Source: Alphaproteobacteria bacterium (lineage in GTDB: Bacteria > Pseudomonadota > Alphaproteobacteria > Caulobacterales > Caulobacteraceae). From it: a stretch of 64,000 nt of DNA. A program made the translations under genes and the position numbers. Position 1 is the first letter of the stretch. Each line of letters opens with the position of its first letter. Shown here piece after piece: positions 44,550 to 53,213 of this stretch. The notes under the pieces were generated by a model. The model was not told where the DNA came from and searched no databases. It was given only the letters and a program-made list of their open reading frames with translations. The stretch spans positions 38,465 to 102,464 of the forward strand of contig JANYET010000035.1 of assembly GCA_025359785.1 (NCBI GenBank), read 5' to 3'.

Positions 44550-44978
44550 GTGGACCGTCCGCCGCCCCTTCGCCGCCTGATCGACCTGCCGGGCGTGGCC
44601 GATCTGGAATACCGCGCGCTGCTGAAGCGCGAGTTCGCCGAGCCGGAGGCCCGCGCCGAATTTCCCGAGATCGACGACTGTTCGCTGGCCAACCTCGGCC
44701 TCACCGCAGAACAGGCCGAGGACTATCTGAGGCCGGCCGGCTGGGACAGGCCTGAGCGTCTGCCGGTCCCGGCCCAGGTCGCGGCCTTCGAAGCCGAGGG
44801 CTGGGACGTCACCGACGACAAGCGCCGCCCGCTCCGTGTGCTCGGCCACTTCAACCAGCAGCTCTGGCTCGCCCTTCGCGGCGTGGCCGGATCCCTGCCC
44901 TTTCAGCCGGACGACGACACGCCTGACCCCTGGGGCTCGTCCCTGGCGGCCGAGGCCAAACGTTTCCGCAAACGCTAG
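44550..44978 (+). CDS. Conserved hypothetical protein (about 142 aa)
   Basis: A soluble acidic protein: LIDLPGVADLEYRALLKREF, then LANLGLTAEQAEDYLRPAGW and FNQQLWLALRGVAGSLPFQP. I do not recognise the family. The frame is open from 44457 (TTG), but residues before 44550 look unstructured; the GTG at 44550 is my best start, nine bases after AGG. The next small gene follows by ten bases in the same direction. Confidence 0.65.
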   Translation: MDRPPPLRRLIDLPGVADLEYRALLKREFAEPEARAEFPEIDDCSLANLGLTAEQAEDYLRPAGWDRPERLPVPAQVAAFEAEGWDVTDDKRRPLRVLGHFNQQLWLALRGVAGSLPFQPDDDTPDPWGSSLAAEAKRFRKR

Positions 44979-44988
44979 GACGAGCCTG

Positions 44989-45165
44989 ATGAGTTCTGCC
45001 GGGAAGCCCCCGATCAAGCGCTTCGCCGACCTGAAGCCCGCGCCGGCCCAGCCGGGCGTCTACGCCCCGCCGACGCCGAAGGTGTCGCGCCAGAAGAAGG
45101 GCAAGGTGCTCACCGCCGCCGAAAAGGCCGCCTTCCTGGCGTCCCGGCCGGACCTGAAGACCTAG
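44989..45165 (+). CDS. Small basic hypothetical protein (58 aa)
   Basis: A 58 aa Lys/Pro-rich protein: MSSAGKPPIKRFADLKPAPA, VYAPPTPKVSRQKKGKVLTA and a C-terminal helix EKAAFLASRPDLKT. AGGA lies eight bases before the ATG, and the gene sits ten bases after its upstream neighbour. Its stop shares CTAG with the convergent methyltransferase stop. Function unknown; the high Lys content suggests nucleic acid or ribosome contact. Confidence 0.65.
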   Translation: MSSAGKPPIKRFADLKPAPAQPGVYAPPTPKVSRQKKGKVLTAAEKAAFLASRPDLKT

Positions 45166-45779
45166 CCCTTCTCGAACAGCACCATCAGGTTGTTGGCCGG
45201 CATGGCGATACGCTCGGCGAAGGTCAGGCCGTGCGCCGCCGCAAGCGCGGTGACGTCCGCCAGGTCGCGCAAGCCCCAGGCCGGATCGCGACTCTTCAGG
45301 CTTTCGTTGAACGACAGGTTGCCGGCGGCGGTGTCCACCCCGGCCTCCAGGTAGGGTCCGTAGAGGATCAGCCGGCCGCCCGGCGTCAGCACCCGCGCGG
45401 CGCCGGCCATCAGACCCTGCGTCGCCGCCCAGGGGGAAATGTGGATCATGTTGATGCAGACCACCGCCTCGAACGGTCCGGCAGGCCAGGACGCCGGGTC
45501 CGCCGCATCGAGCCGCAGGGGCGCGGCGATGTTCACCAGGCCCGACGCCGCGCGCCAGGCCGCGATGCTGACCAGCGCCTCGCCATCCCGGTCGGTAGGC
45601 TGCCAGGTCACCCCGGGCAGGGCCTCGGCCACGAACATCGCGTGCTCGCCCGCGCCGCTCGCCACCTCCAACACGCGGGCGACCGGCGGCAGCCGGGGAC
45701 GCAGTACGTCGAGGATCGGCTGGCGGTTGCGGGCCGTGGACGGCGCGGCGTGGGTGCCGGTGGGAACAAGGTCGATCAT
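45162..45779 (-). CDS. DUF938-type SAM-dependent methyltransferase
   Basis: A 205 aa class I methyltransferase fold: VLEVASGAGEHAMFVAEALP is motif I, WQPTDRDGEALVSI motif II, and INMIHISPWAATQGLMAGAA motif IV. The start MIDLVPTGTHAAPSTARNRQ with 'AP-tAERN-epI' is typical of DUF938 proteins, whose substrate is unknown. The start at 45779 is the conserved one; the longer open frame is antisense to the next gene. Confidence 0.87.
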   Translation of the reverse strand: MIDLVPTGTHAAPSTARNRQPILDVLRPRLPPVARVLEVASGAGEHAMFVAEALPGVTWQPTDRDGEALVSIAAWRAASGLVNIAAPLRLDAADPASWPAGPFEAVVCINMIHISPWAATQGLMAGAARVLTPGGRLILYGPYLEAGVDTAAGNLSFNESLKSRDPAWGLRDLADVTALAAAHGLTFAERIAMPANNLMVLFEKG

Positions 45780-45893
45780 GGGACCGGACCCTAAGGGTTG
45801 CTGACATCGGCGCGAAGGCTTCTGTCTTGCTCCGGGCCGCGCAAAGCGGTTCTGTGCGGCCCGCGTCTTTTTCCCGACCAAGAGGATATTCCA

Positions 45894-47030
45894 ATGGCCA
45901 ATGGCAACCCGGGCTCCGGCCTGCAGCTGCGCTCGCTGATCAAGTCCAGCGGCGAGCTGGAACTGTCGCTGGCCACAGTCGACATCCCCGATCCGGCGGC
46001 CGATGAAGTGCTGGTCCGCATCGAGGGCTCGCCGATCAATCCGTCCGACCTGGGCCTTCTGCTGGGCGCCGCCGACATCTCGACCGCCAAGGCCGAGGGC
46101 GGCCTGATGACCGCCAGCGTGCCGGCCCCGTTCATGCGCGCCATGGCCGGCCGGGTGGACCAATCGATGCCAGTGGGCAACGAGGGCGCCGGGACCGTGG
46201 TCGCCGCCGGCTCCGACCCGGCCGCCCAGGCCCTGCTCGGCAAGCTGGTCGCCGGCATCGGCGGGGGGATGTATGCGCAGTACCGCACGCTGAAGGCCGC
46301 CGACGTCCTGCCGCTGCCAGCCGGCGCCAGCGCCGCGGACGGCGCCTCGTGCTTCGTCAATCCGCTGACGGCGCTCGGCATGGTCGCCACCATGCGCGCC
46401 GAGGGCCACAGCGGCCTGGTCCACACCGCGGCGGCCTCCAATCTCGGTCAGATGCTCAACAAGATCTGCCTCAAGGACGGCGTGCCGCTAGTAAACATCG
46501 TGCGCAGCCGCGAGCAGGCCCACATCCTCACCGACATCGGCGCGACCCACGTGGTGGACTCTTCCAGCGACAGCTTCCTGGACGACCTCACCAAGGCGCT
46601 GGCCGACACCGGCGCGACGCTCGCCTTCGACGCCATCGGCGGCGGCAAGCTGGCGGGCCAGATCCTGGGTTGCATGGAGGTGGCCATCAACCAGCGCGCC
46701 ACGGTCTACAGCCGCTACGGCTCCTCGGTGCACAAGCAGGTCTATATCTATGGCGGCCTCGACACCGGCCCGACGCAACTGGCCCGCAGCTACGGCATGG
46801 TCTGGGGCCTCGGCGGCTGGCTGCTGACGCCGTTCCTGGTTAAGATCGGGGCGGCCGAGGCGGGCAAGCTGCGCCAGCGCGTGGTCGACGAACTGAAGAC
46901 CACCTTCGCCAGCCACTACACCGCCGAGATCGGCCTGGCCGAGGTGCTCGATCCAAAGATCGCGGCGGCCTACAACAAGAAGACCACCGGCGAAAAGTAC
47001 CTGATCAACCCCAGCAAGGGCCTCGCCTAA
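45894..47030 (+). CDS. Zinc-binding-type dehydrogenase (MDR family)
   Basis: A 378 aa medium-chain dehydrogenase/reductase. The N-terminal GroES-like domain (IPDPAADEVLVRIEGSPINPSDL) is followed by a Rossmann domain with HTAAASNLGQMLNKICLKDG in place of the usual G-x-G-x2-G. The first conserved Cys/His zinc ligands are absent, so it is probably a quinone-reductase-like, zinc-free member. AGAGGA precedes the ATG at 45894. Confidence 0.87.
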   Translation: MANGNPGSGLQLRSLIKSSGELELSLATVDIPDPAADEVLVRIEGSPINPSDLGLLLGAADISTAKAEGGLMTASVPAPFMRAMAGRVDQSMPVGNEGAGTVVAAGSDPAAQALLGKLVAGIGGGMYAQYRTLKAADVLPLPAGASAADGASCFVNPLTALGMVATMRAEGHSGLVHTAAASNLGQMLNKICLKDGVPLVNIVRSREQAHILTDIGATHVVDSSSDSFLDDLTKALADTGATLAFDAIGGGKLAGQILGCMEVAINQRATVYSRYGSSVHKQVYIYGGLDTGPTQLARSYGMVWGLGGWLLTPFLVKIGAAEAGKLRQRVVDELKTTFASHYTAEIGLAEVLDPKIAAAYNKKTTGEKYLINPSKGLA

Positions 47031-47052
47031 CCCGGCGGGCCCAAAACGCGCG

Positions 47053-48243
47053 GTGGCCGGTTCAGCCCTCAGCGAGGCCCAGGAGGCCGAGTTCAGCAAG
47101 GCGCTCGCCTGGCTGCAGTCGCACCTGCTGAACCATGCCGAGCGCACCTTGGCCGAGCTGCGCCGCGCGGCGCCTGATGAGCCGCGGGTGCAACGCCTGC
47201 ACGGCATCGCGCTCTACAAGCTCGGCCACCGCGAGGCCGGTATCGCGGCCATGGCGGCGGCGGCGGAGCGGGATAGCGCCAACCCGCGCGCCTGGGCGGA
47301 TCTGGCCGTGGCGCTGCGTGACGATGGCCGGCCCGACGCGGCCGGCATCGCCTATGCCCGCGCGCTCGCCACGCAGACGCCGGGGGTTGCCGCGCCGGCG
47401 CTGGAGGGCGTGGTGTTCTGCACCGAGGCCGCCCGCCACGACTTCAAGATCGTCGACTACGACTACAAGGCCGAAATCCGCTACGGCGCCGGCCGGCCAG
47501 CGCACCCGGCCCTGCTCGAGATCATCGGTCAGGGCCGCGAACGCTACCGCGCTTTCCTGACGAGCCTGGGCCAAATCCAGGCCGACTTCGCGAGGGTTCC
47601 TCTCGGCGGCGCCTACGAGCAGCCGACGCCGTTCTGGCTGAACGCCTGGTTTCCGCCACTCGACGGCATGGCGCTGACCGGCATGTTGCGCGCCCACAAT
47701 CCGGCCCGCTTCCTGGAGGTGGGGTCCGGCGTTTCCACCAAGTTCGCCCGCCGCGCGGTGGCGCTCTATGGCCTGAAGACCCGGCTGATCTCGATCGATC
47801 CCGAACCGCGCAACGAGATCGACACGCTCTGCGATCAGGTGATCCGCAGGCCGTTGGAAACCTGCCGGATGGAGATGTTCGACGCTCTGGAGCCCGGCGA
47901 CGTATTCTTCCTCGACAGTTCCCACCGGTCTTTCCAGAACTCGGACGTCACAGTCTTTTTCCTGGAGATTCTGCCCCGGCTGAAACCGGGCGTGATCGTC
48001 CATATCCACGACATCTACCTGCCCTACGACTACACGGCGGGGAATGTGCCCAGGCTGTGGAACGAACAGTATTTGCTGGCGACCGCCCTGCTGTTCGGGG
48101 CGCCGCGCTTCGAACTGCTGTTCCCCAGCTGGCTCGTCGGCCGCGACCCGGACCTGGCGGCCCATGCCGAGGCCATGCTGCGGCAAGGTGCGCTCGCCGA
48201 GCTCGACCTGTTCGGCGCCAGCTTCTGGATGCGGATGACCTAA
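47053..48243 (+). CDS. TPR-methyltransferase fusion protein
   Basis: A 396 aa protein. Residues 1-120 are TPR-like (LAWLQSHLLNHAERTLAELR, RLHGIALYKLGHREAGIAAM). Residues 190-360 are a class I methyltransferase of the Methyltransf_24 type: ARFLEVGSGVSTKFARRAVA is the SAM loop and LEPGDVFFLDSSHRSFQNSD the acidic motif. Such proteins are often linked to surface polysaccharide or protein modification; the substrate is unknown. The start is a GTG, 22 bases after the dehydrogenase stop. Confidence 0.8.
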   Translation: MAGSALSEAQEAEFSKALAWLQSHLLNHAERTLAELRRAAPDEPRVQRLHGIALYKLGHREAGIAAMAAAAERDSANPRAWADLAVALRDDGRPDAAGIAYARALATQTPGVAAPALEGVVFCTEAARHDFKIVDYDYKAEIRYGAGRPAHPALLEIIGQGRERYRAFLTSLGQIQADFARVPLGGAYEQPTPFWLNAWFPPLDGMALTGMLRAHNPARFLEVGSGVSTKFARRAVALYGLKTRLISIDPEPRNEIDTLCDQVIRRPLETCRMEMFDALEPGDVFFLDSSHRSFQNSDVTVFFLEILPRLKPGVIVHIHDIYLPYDYTAGNVPRLWNEQYLLATALLFGAPRFELLFPSWLVGRDPDLAAHAEAMLRQGALAELDLFGASFWMRMT

Positions 48244-49928
48244 GCGCCACCCCGCGGCGCGGACTTTTTCGCCTGCTTCGGAGCTGCCCTTCGGCGGGGT
48301 TTGCCGGTCGACGGCTTGCGACGCGCCCGCGCCGCCGGCGGCCAGCTCAGCAGGGCCCGGAACCTCGGATCGTCCCGGAACATCGACAGGTCGGCGTGGA
48401 ACTTCGGCGCCGCCGGTTCGCAGTCCAGGAGCCGCCGTAACAGCTCGACCCCCTTCGCATCGTGCATCAGCGAGTCCTTGGCCGCGCCGAGCGCGAGGGC
48501 TGAAACCTTGTCCAGATCGGCCTGCGGATCGCCGGCCGCGCGACGGGTCTCGTAGTCGACGCCGAGGGCTGCGGCCAGCCCCATGAACTGCGCCGCCAGC
48601 GGGCTCGCGGGCGGCAAGCCAAAGCCCTGGTCGCCGGGCAACGGACTGCTGCGGTAGAGCCAGCCGTCGTCGCCCGGCGGCATGCTGCGCAAGAGGATCC
48701 GCCGCCACAGCGCGCGCAGCCGATGGACGTGCAGGTCGTCGCACACCACGGCCACCGCATGCCGCACCACGGCCGGATCCAGGCCTCCGGTCGGCTTGCT
48801 GATAGCTTTTTTGAAGTCCGCCGAGGCCGAGGTGTAGATGACCTGGCCCAGCGCCGCGACGTAGCTGTCCGGCACCTCCTCGGCGAGCACGGCGCGTTCG
48901 AGGTCGAAGATCGTTCTGATGTTGTGGGACTTCAGGGCGTCATAGGCGCGCGCGCCGACCACGGTACACAGCTGCGCCTGCAGCACCCAATCGAACACCT
49001 CTAGCAGCCCGAACGGCGTCTCGATGTAGAGTTCGATGGGATTGCGCGTCGCCAGGTTCTGGACGTCGATGATGTTGCTCTGATCGAGGCGGACCTTGGT
49101 GTCGGTGTCGATACCCTCGATGATCTCGACCGATATCAGCTTGGTGGCCTCCAGCCCCTCGAGATCGACCGCCTTCTGCAAGGTCAGCTTGAGGCGCCCG
49201 GCCAGCCAGCTGAGGCCGGTTTGTGGCGCCATGCCGATCAGGAAGGCGATGCCAAGCCAAGGCGCGGCGGCGGTGATCTGGCCCCCACGTCCAAACGCGT
49301 CGAGGCCCAACTGAAGGCCGCCCTGAATGGCGCGATAGGCCACCACCGAAACGGTCACGCCCATGCCGAGCTGGAAGGCCGAGCGCAGGAAGCTGACGGC
49401 CTCGAGTTCGTAGTTGAGGAGCTGACGGATCAGGTACTGCGACGCCGCGACGTAGGCGCCCAGGAAGCCCAGGGCGCCGATGGTCATGGTGTTGACCGCG
49501 GCCTGGCTGAAATCGGTCGTCACGGCCTTGATATCGCCTGACCAGAGCAGGGCGTCGGGAAGGCGGAACGGAACCTTGACGTCGCATAGGCCGCCCAGCA
49601 GGCAGGCCTTGGGCGTCAGCAGAAGGGTGAATCCCAGGAAACTCATCGCGCAGAACAGCAGAGTGGTGAGGATCAGGACCTTGGGGTCACGCTTGACGTT
49701 CTTCACCGCATGGGCGGCGTGATCCTCCTGTCCGTGCCCGCTGTCATATTTGGAGCGCACCAGTTCGAGCTGCGGCAGCGCCTCGCTGCCGCCCTCCGGA
49801 AACAGCGCCATGATCAGGTCGTTGTAGAGCGCGCCCCGCTGGTTACGGACCACCGAGCGTGAGACGAACAGGGCCATAGGCAGGCCGATGGCCATGCAAA
49901 ACGGGAGGGCGAAGGACCAAAGCCACAT
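48240..49928 (-). CDS. Polytopic membrane protein with C-terminal HhH-like cytosolic region
   Basis: A 562 aa protein. Helices are visible at residues about 1-25 (WLWSFALPFCMAIGLPMALF), 90-110 (LTTLLFCAMSFLGFTLLL), 150-170, 195-215 and 225-245. A soluble region (about 265-370) has repeated short helices: VRLDQSNIIDVQNLATRNPI, then PFGLLEVFDWVLQAQLCTVV and ALKSHNIRTIFDLERAV, which resemble helix-hairpin-helix units. The tail is Lys/Arg/Pro-rich and ends KKSAPRGGA. I do not recognise a named family. It overlaps the convergent methyltransferase by four bases. Confidence 0.75.
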   Translation of the reverse strand: MWLWSFALPFCMAIGLPMALFVSRSVVRNQRGALYNDLIMALFPEGGSEALPQLELVRSKYDSGHGQEDHAAHAVKNVKRDPKVLILTTLLFCAMSFLGFTLLLTPKACLLGGLCDVKVPFRLPDALLWSGDIKAVTTDFSQAAVNTMTIGALGFLGAYVAASQYLIRQLLNYELEAVSFLRSAFQLGMGVTVSVVAYRAIQGGLQLGLDAFGRGGQITAAAPWLGIAFLIGMAPQTGLSWLAGRLKLTLQKAVDLEGLEATKLISVEIIEGIDTDTKVRLDQSNIIDVQNLATRNPIELYIETPFGLLEVFDWVLQAQLCTVVGARAYDALKSHNIRTIFDLERAVLAEEVPDSYVAALGQVIYTSASADFKKAISKPTGGLDPAVVRHAVAVVCDDLHVHRLRALWRRILLRSMPPGDDGWLYRSSPLPGDQGFGLPPASPLAAQFMGLAAALGVDYETRRAAGDPQADLDKVSALALGAAKDSLMHDAKGVELLRRLLDCEPAAPKFHADLSMFRDDPRFRALLSWPPAARARRKPSTGKPRRRAAPKQAKKSAPRGGA

Positions 49929-49991
49929 GGGTCGAGTCTCCGGCGGGGCCGGATCTCAGCGGGTATGGCGCCCGCCCGCCTCGCCCCGGAC

Positions 49992-50013
49992 CTCCGAAGC
50001 TTAGCCTTCGGAG
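49992..50013. other. Perfect 8-bp hairpin between P450 and membrane protein genes
   Basis: CTCCGAAG (49992-49999) and CTTCGGAG (50006-50013) with a six-base loop. It lies about 70 bases after the P450 stop and 65 bases before the membrane protein start on the minus strand. No T-tract follows, so it could be a factor-dependent terminator or an mRNA end. Confidence 0.4.
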
Positions 50014-50080
50014 CCTTGAGAAGCCATCCAAGATTGTATTTCAAGACAACACAACGCCGCGTCGCCGCTCGGCGTCGGCC

Positions 50081-51352
50081 TCAGGTCCGCGCCGGGATCA
50101 CCACCGGCAGGGTCTCGTAGCCCTTCACGAAGATAGAGTGGGTGCGTTGCGGCTCGGCGATCAGGTCGATGGACGGGAAGCGCTTCATGATCTCTTCCCA
50201 GATGATCGTCAGCTGCAGTTCGGCCAGCCGGTTGCCGACGCAGCGGTGAATGCCGAAGCCGAAGGACATGTGCTGCCGCGGCCGGGCGCGGTCGATGATG
50301 TAGCGGTCCGGATCCTCGACCATGGTCTCGTCGCGGTTGCCCGAGACGTACCACATGACCACCCGGTCGCCGGCCTTGATGGTCTTGCCGCCCATCTCGA
50401 TGTCCTGGGTGGCGGTGCGCGCCATGTGCGCCAGCGGCGTCTGCCAGCGGATGGTCTCCGAGACCATGGAGGGGATCAGCGCGGGGTTGGCGCGCAGCTT
50501 GGCGTATTCGCCAGGGTTCTTGTTCAGCGCATAGACCGAGCCGGAGATTGTGTTCCGCGTCGTGTCGTTGCCGCCGATGATCAGCAGGGCGAGGTTCCCG
50601 GAATATTCCGCGCGGTCCATGTTCCGCGTCGACTCGCCGTGCGCCATCATCGAGATCAGGTCGCCGGTGGGCGGCGCATTCACCCGCTCATTCCACATGT
50701 CGGTGAAGCGGCCTACCATCTCGTCCAGCACGACGCGCTTGTGCTCCCAACTCTCCACGGGGCCATGGCCCGGCGCGTTGGTCATCATGTCCGACCAGAA
50801 GGGCAGCAGACCGCGCTCGTCCTGCGGAAAATCGAACAGGGTGGCCAGCGTCATCGCGGTCAGCTCTTTCGACACCAGCTCGACCCAGTCGAATTCCTTG
50901 CCGATCGGCAAGGCGTCGAGGATCTTTCCGGCCCGCTCGCGGATCACCGGGCCCATGACCTGCAGGTTCGACGGCGCCACCGCCGGGCTGACCGTCTTGC
51001 GCTGATCGTCGTGGCGCGGCGGGTCCATGGAGATAAAGCTCGGCCGCGTACCGCGCCGGGCGGTCTCGGCTTTGGACTCCAGACTCTGAAGGGTGATTCC
51101 GTCGGCGGACGAGAACACGCCGTGGTTGGAATCCACCGCCATGATGTCGTTCCAGCGGGTGATCGACCAATAGGGGCCATAGTCCGGCGCCTCGACAAAG
51201 TGCACCGGGTCCTCGGCCCGCAGCCGCTCGAACACCGGCCACATGGCGTCGTGGACAAAGAGCTCGGCGTCCGCCGGGTCCACCGCCTCAATGGGTTGCG
51301 CATAGACCCGCGCGCGGGCTTCCGCCTTCAGATCGATTGAACCGTCGTGCAT
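50081..51352 (-). CDS. Cytochrome P450, CYP153-like
   Basis: A 423 aa soluble P450. I-helix: LLIIGGNDTTRNTISGSV; ExxR in SETIRWQTPLAHMARTATQD; haem ligand Cys in SFGFGIHRCVGNRLAELQ. The KGYETLPVVIP ending and PLAHM segment are what I remember of the CYP153 family, which hydroxylates terminal carbons of alkanes or fatty acids. CYP153 enzymes need a ferredoxin and a ferredoxin reductase; neither gene is adjacent. The ATG at 51352 is chosen over upstream in-frame codons. Confidence 0.9.
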   Translation of the reverse strand: MHDGSIDLKAEARARVYAQPIEAVDPADAELFVHDAMWPVFERLRAEDPVHFVEAPDYGPYWSITRWNDIMAVDSNHGVFSSADGITLQSLESKAETARRGTRPSFISMDPPRHDDQRKTVSPAVAPSNLQVMGPVIRERAGKILDALPIGKEFDWVELVSKELTAMTLATLFDFPQDERGLLPFWSDMMTNAPGHGPVESWEHKRVVLDEMVGRFTDMWNERVNAPPTGDLISMMAHGESTRNMDRAEYSGNLALLIIGGNDTTRNTISGSVYALNKNPGEYAKLRANPALIPSMVSETIRWQTPLAHMARTATQDIEMGGKTIKAGDRVVMWYVSGNRDETMVEDPDRYIIDRARPRQHMSFGFGIHRCVGNRLAELQLTIIWEEIMKRFPSIDLIAEPQRTHSIFVKGYETLPVVIPART

Positions 51353-51486
51353 AGCGACCTCCCGGTCATCCGCCGCGGTTCGGTGAGTCCGTCCGCGACC
51401 GTCTGTTGCCCCCATTCAGCCCCGAGATCGCCCGCCGCGCAATGGATTGCTGACAAGCGGTGCGCGGACGGCCAAGACTTGTGGTG

Positions 51487-52314
51487 ATGTCTTCCGCCGC
51501 AGCCAACCCCGACAGCATCTCGGAATCCCTGCTCGCCTTCTGGGCGGACGCCGGCGTGGACGCGATGTTGCTGGATGAAGCCGTAGACCGCATCGCCGCT
51601 GGCCGGATCGCGCCGCCGAAGCCGCCGGAGCGCAAGATCGCGCCGGTCGCCGCGCCGTCGCCAGCCCGCGCCGCGCAGCCCGACGTGTCGGCCGCCGTCG
51701 CCCAGGCTCAGGCGCTCGCCGAGGCCGCCGACAGCCTCGAGGCGCTGGCCGCCGCGATAGCCGGTTTCGACGGTTGCCCGCTGAAGTTCGAGGGCGCGGC
51801 CTCCCAGGCGGTGGTCTATCGCGGCCACGCCGACGCGCCCGTGATGGTGATCGGTGAAGGCCCCGGCGCCGACGAGGACCGCCAGGGTCAGCCGTTCGTC
51901 GGCCGCGCGGGCCAGTTACTGGACAGGATGCTGTCCGCCGCCGGCCTCACCGACCGCGTGCTGATCACCAATACCGTCTTCTGGCGCCCGCCTGGAAACC
52001 GCACGCCGACCCCGGCCGAACAGGCCGTCTGCGCGCCCTTCGTCGCCCGCGCCATCGCGCTGGTGAAGCCGAAGATGCTGCTGCTGGTCGGCGGCGCCTC
52101 GGCCAAGGCCATGCTGCAGAAGGACGAGGGAATCCTGTCCATGCGGGGCCGTTGGCACGATTGGCGCTCATCCGACGGCGCCTTGGAACTGCCGGCGTTG
52201 CCGACGCTGCACCCCGCCTTCCTGCTGCGCCAGCCGGCCGCGAAGAAGCGCGCCTGGGCTGACCTGCTCACCCTCACCGAACGTCTGGACCAGCCCGAGC
52301 GGCCGATCGCCTGA
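51487..52314 (+). CDS. Uracil-DNA glycosylase, family 4-like
   Basis: A 275 aa protein: an Ala/Pro-rich N-terminal extension of about 90 residues, then the UDG fold: VIGEGPGADEDRQGQPFVGR (motif 1), NTVFWRPPGNRTPTPAE and TLHPAFLLRQPAAKKRAW (motif 3). Family 4 enzymes carry a 4Fe-4S cluster held by four Cys. Here only GFDGCPLK and AVCAPF keep Cys; the other two positions are Phe and Trp, so the cluster is probably lost. It would remove uracil from DNA. Confidence 0.88.
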   Translation: MSSAAANPDSISESLLAFWADAGVDAMLLDEAVDRIAAGRIAPPKPPERKIAPVAAPSPARAAQPDVSAAVAQAQALAEAADSLEALAAAIAGFDGCPLKFEGAASQAVVYRGHADAPVMVIGEGPGADEDRQGQPFVGRAGQLLDRMLSAAGLTDRVLITNTVFWRPPGNRTPTPAEQAVCAPFVARAIALVKPKMLLLVGGASAKAMLQKDEGILSMRGRWHDWRSSDGALELPALPTLHPAFLLRQPAAKKRAWADLLTLTERLDQPERPIA

Positions 52315-52351
52315 CGCGCCGGCCACCACGTCAAATCCGGAGTACGTCCCC

Positions 52352-53074
52352 ATGCCGATCCCCTCGCTACGCGGCCAGAAAGTCGTCGTCATCGGCGGCA
52401 GTTCGGGGATCGGCTTCGCGGTGGCCGAGGCGGTCCTGGCCGAGGGCGCGGAGGTGGTCATCGGCTCCAGCAGCGCGGCCAAGGTCGAGGCCGCCGTGTC
52501 TCGCCTGGGCAAGGGCGCATCCGGCACGGCGGTCAATGTCCGCGAGGAGGTCAGTGTTCAGGCCTTCTTTGAAGGCGCGGGGCCTTTCGACCACCTCGCC
52601 TATACAGCCGGCGACTGGGACCGGGCGGCGACCGGGCCTGTGGTCGAGCTGGACTTCACCGCCGCGGCGGCCGGCGCTGACGTGCGCTTCTGGGGCGCCC
52701 TGCGGACCGTCAAGCACGCCCTGCCACACCTGTCGGCCAGGGGCTCCGTCACCTTCACCGATGGGGTGCGCACCCATAAGCCCGGCAAGGGCATGCCGCT
52801 GGCCTCGGCGTTCGGGGCGGCCATCGAGCACCTGGCCAAGGGCCTCGCCATCGACCTCGCACCCAGGCGCTTCAACACCGTCTGCCCGGGGGTGATCCAC
52901 ACGGAAGTGTGGGCCAACACACCGCCGGAACGGCTGGCGAAAATGACCGCCAGCCTGCCGGTGCCGCAGGCCGGTGATCCCGCCGACGTGGCGCAGGCCT
53001 ATGTCTATCTGATGAAGGGTGGCTACACGACGGGTCAGGTCCTGATCGTCGACGGCGGCCTGATGCTGATCTAG
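52352..53074 (+). CDS. SDR-family oxidoreductase without the usual catalytic Tyr
   Basis: A 240 aa Rossmann-fold protein: VVVIGGSSGIGFAVAEAVLA is the cofactor loop (TGxxxGxG type), with FDHLAYTAGD for the NNAG segment and VCPGVIHTEVW, TGQVLIVDGG at the C-terminus. At the catalytic position the usual YxxxK is replaced: the segment reads LASAFGAAIEHLAKGLAIDL, with no Tyr. Such atypical SDRs occur; the activity may be altered. It follows the UDG gene by 37 bases. Confidence 0.85.
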   Translation: MPIPSLRGQKVVVIGGSSGIGFAVAEAVLAEGAEVVIGSSSAAKVEAAVSRLGKGASGTAVNVREEVSVQAFFEGAGPFDHLAYTAGDWDRAATGPVVELDFTAAAAGADVRFWGALRTVKHALPHLSARGSVTFTDGVRTHKPGKGMPLASAFGAAIEHLAKGLAIDLAPRRFNTVCPGVIHTEVWANTPPERLAKMTASLPVPQAGDPADVAQAYVYLMKGGYTTGQVLIVDGGLMLI

Positions 53075-53213
53075 GCGCCCTGCGGCCAAAGAACCCCGGT
53101 CGACCATAAGGGGTTGATCGGTTCTGCGGCCTTGCCTAACCCTGGCCTTCGGGGACTTCGAGAAGAGGATCGCGCATCGCCCGCAACTGACGGGCCGGCG
53201 CGGACGAGACGGC

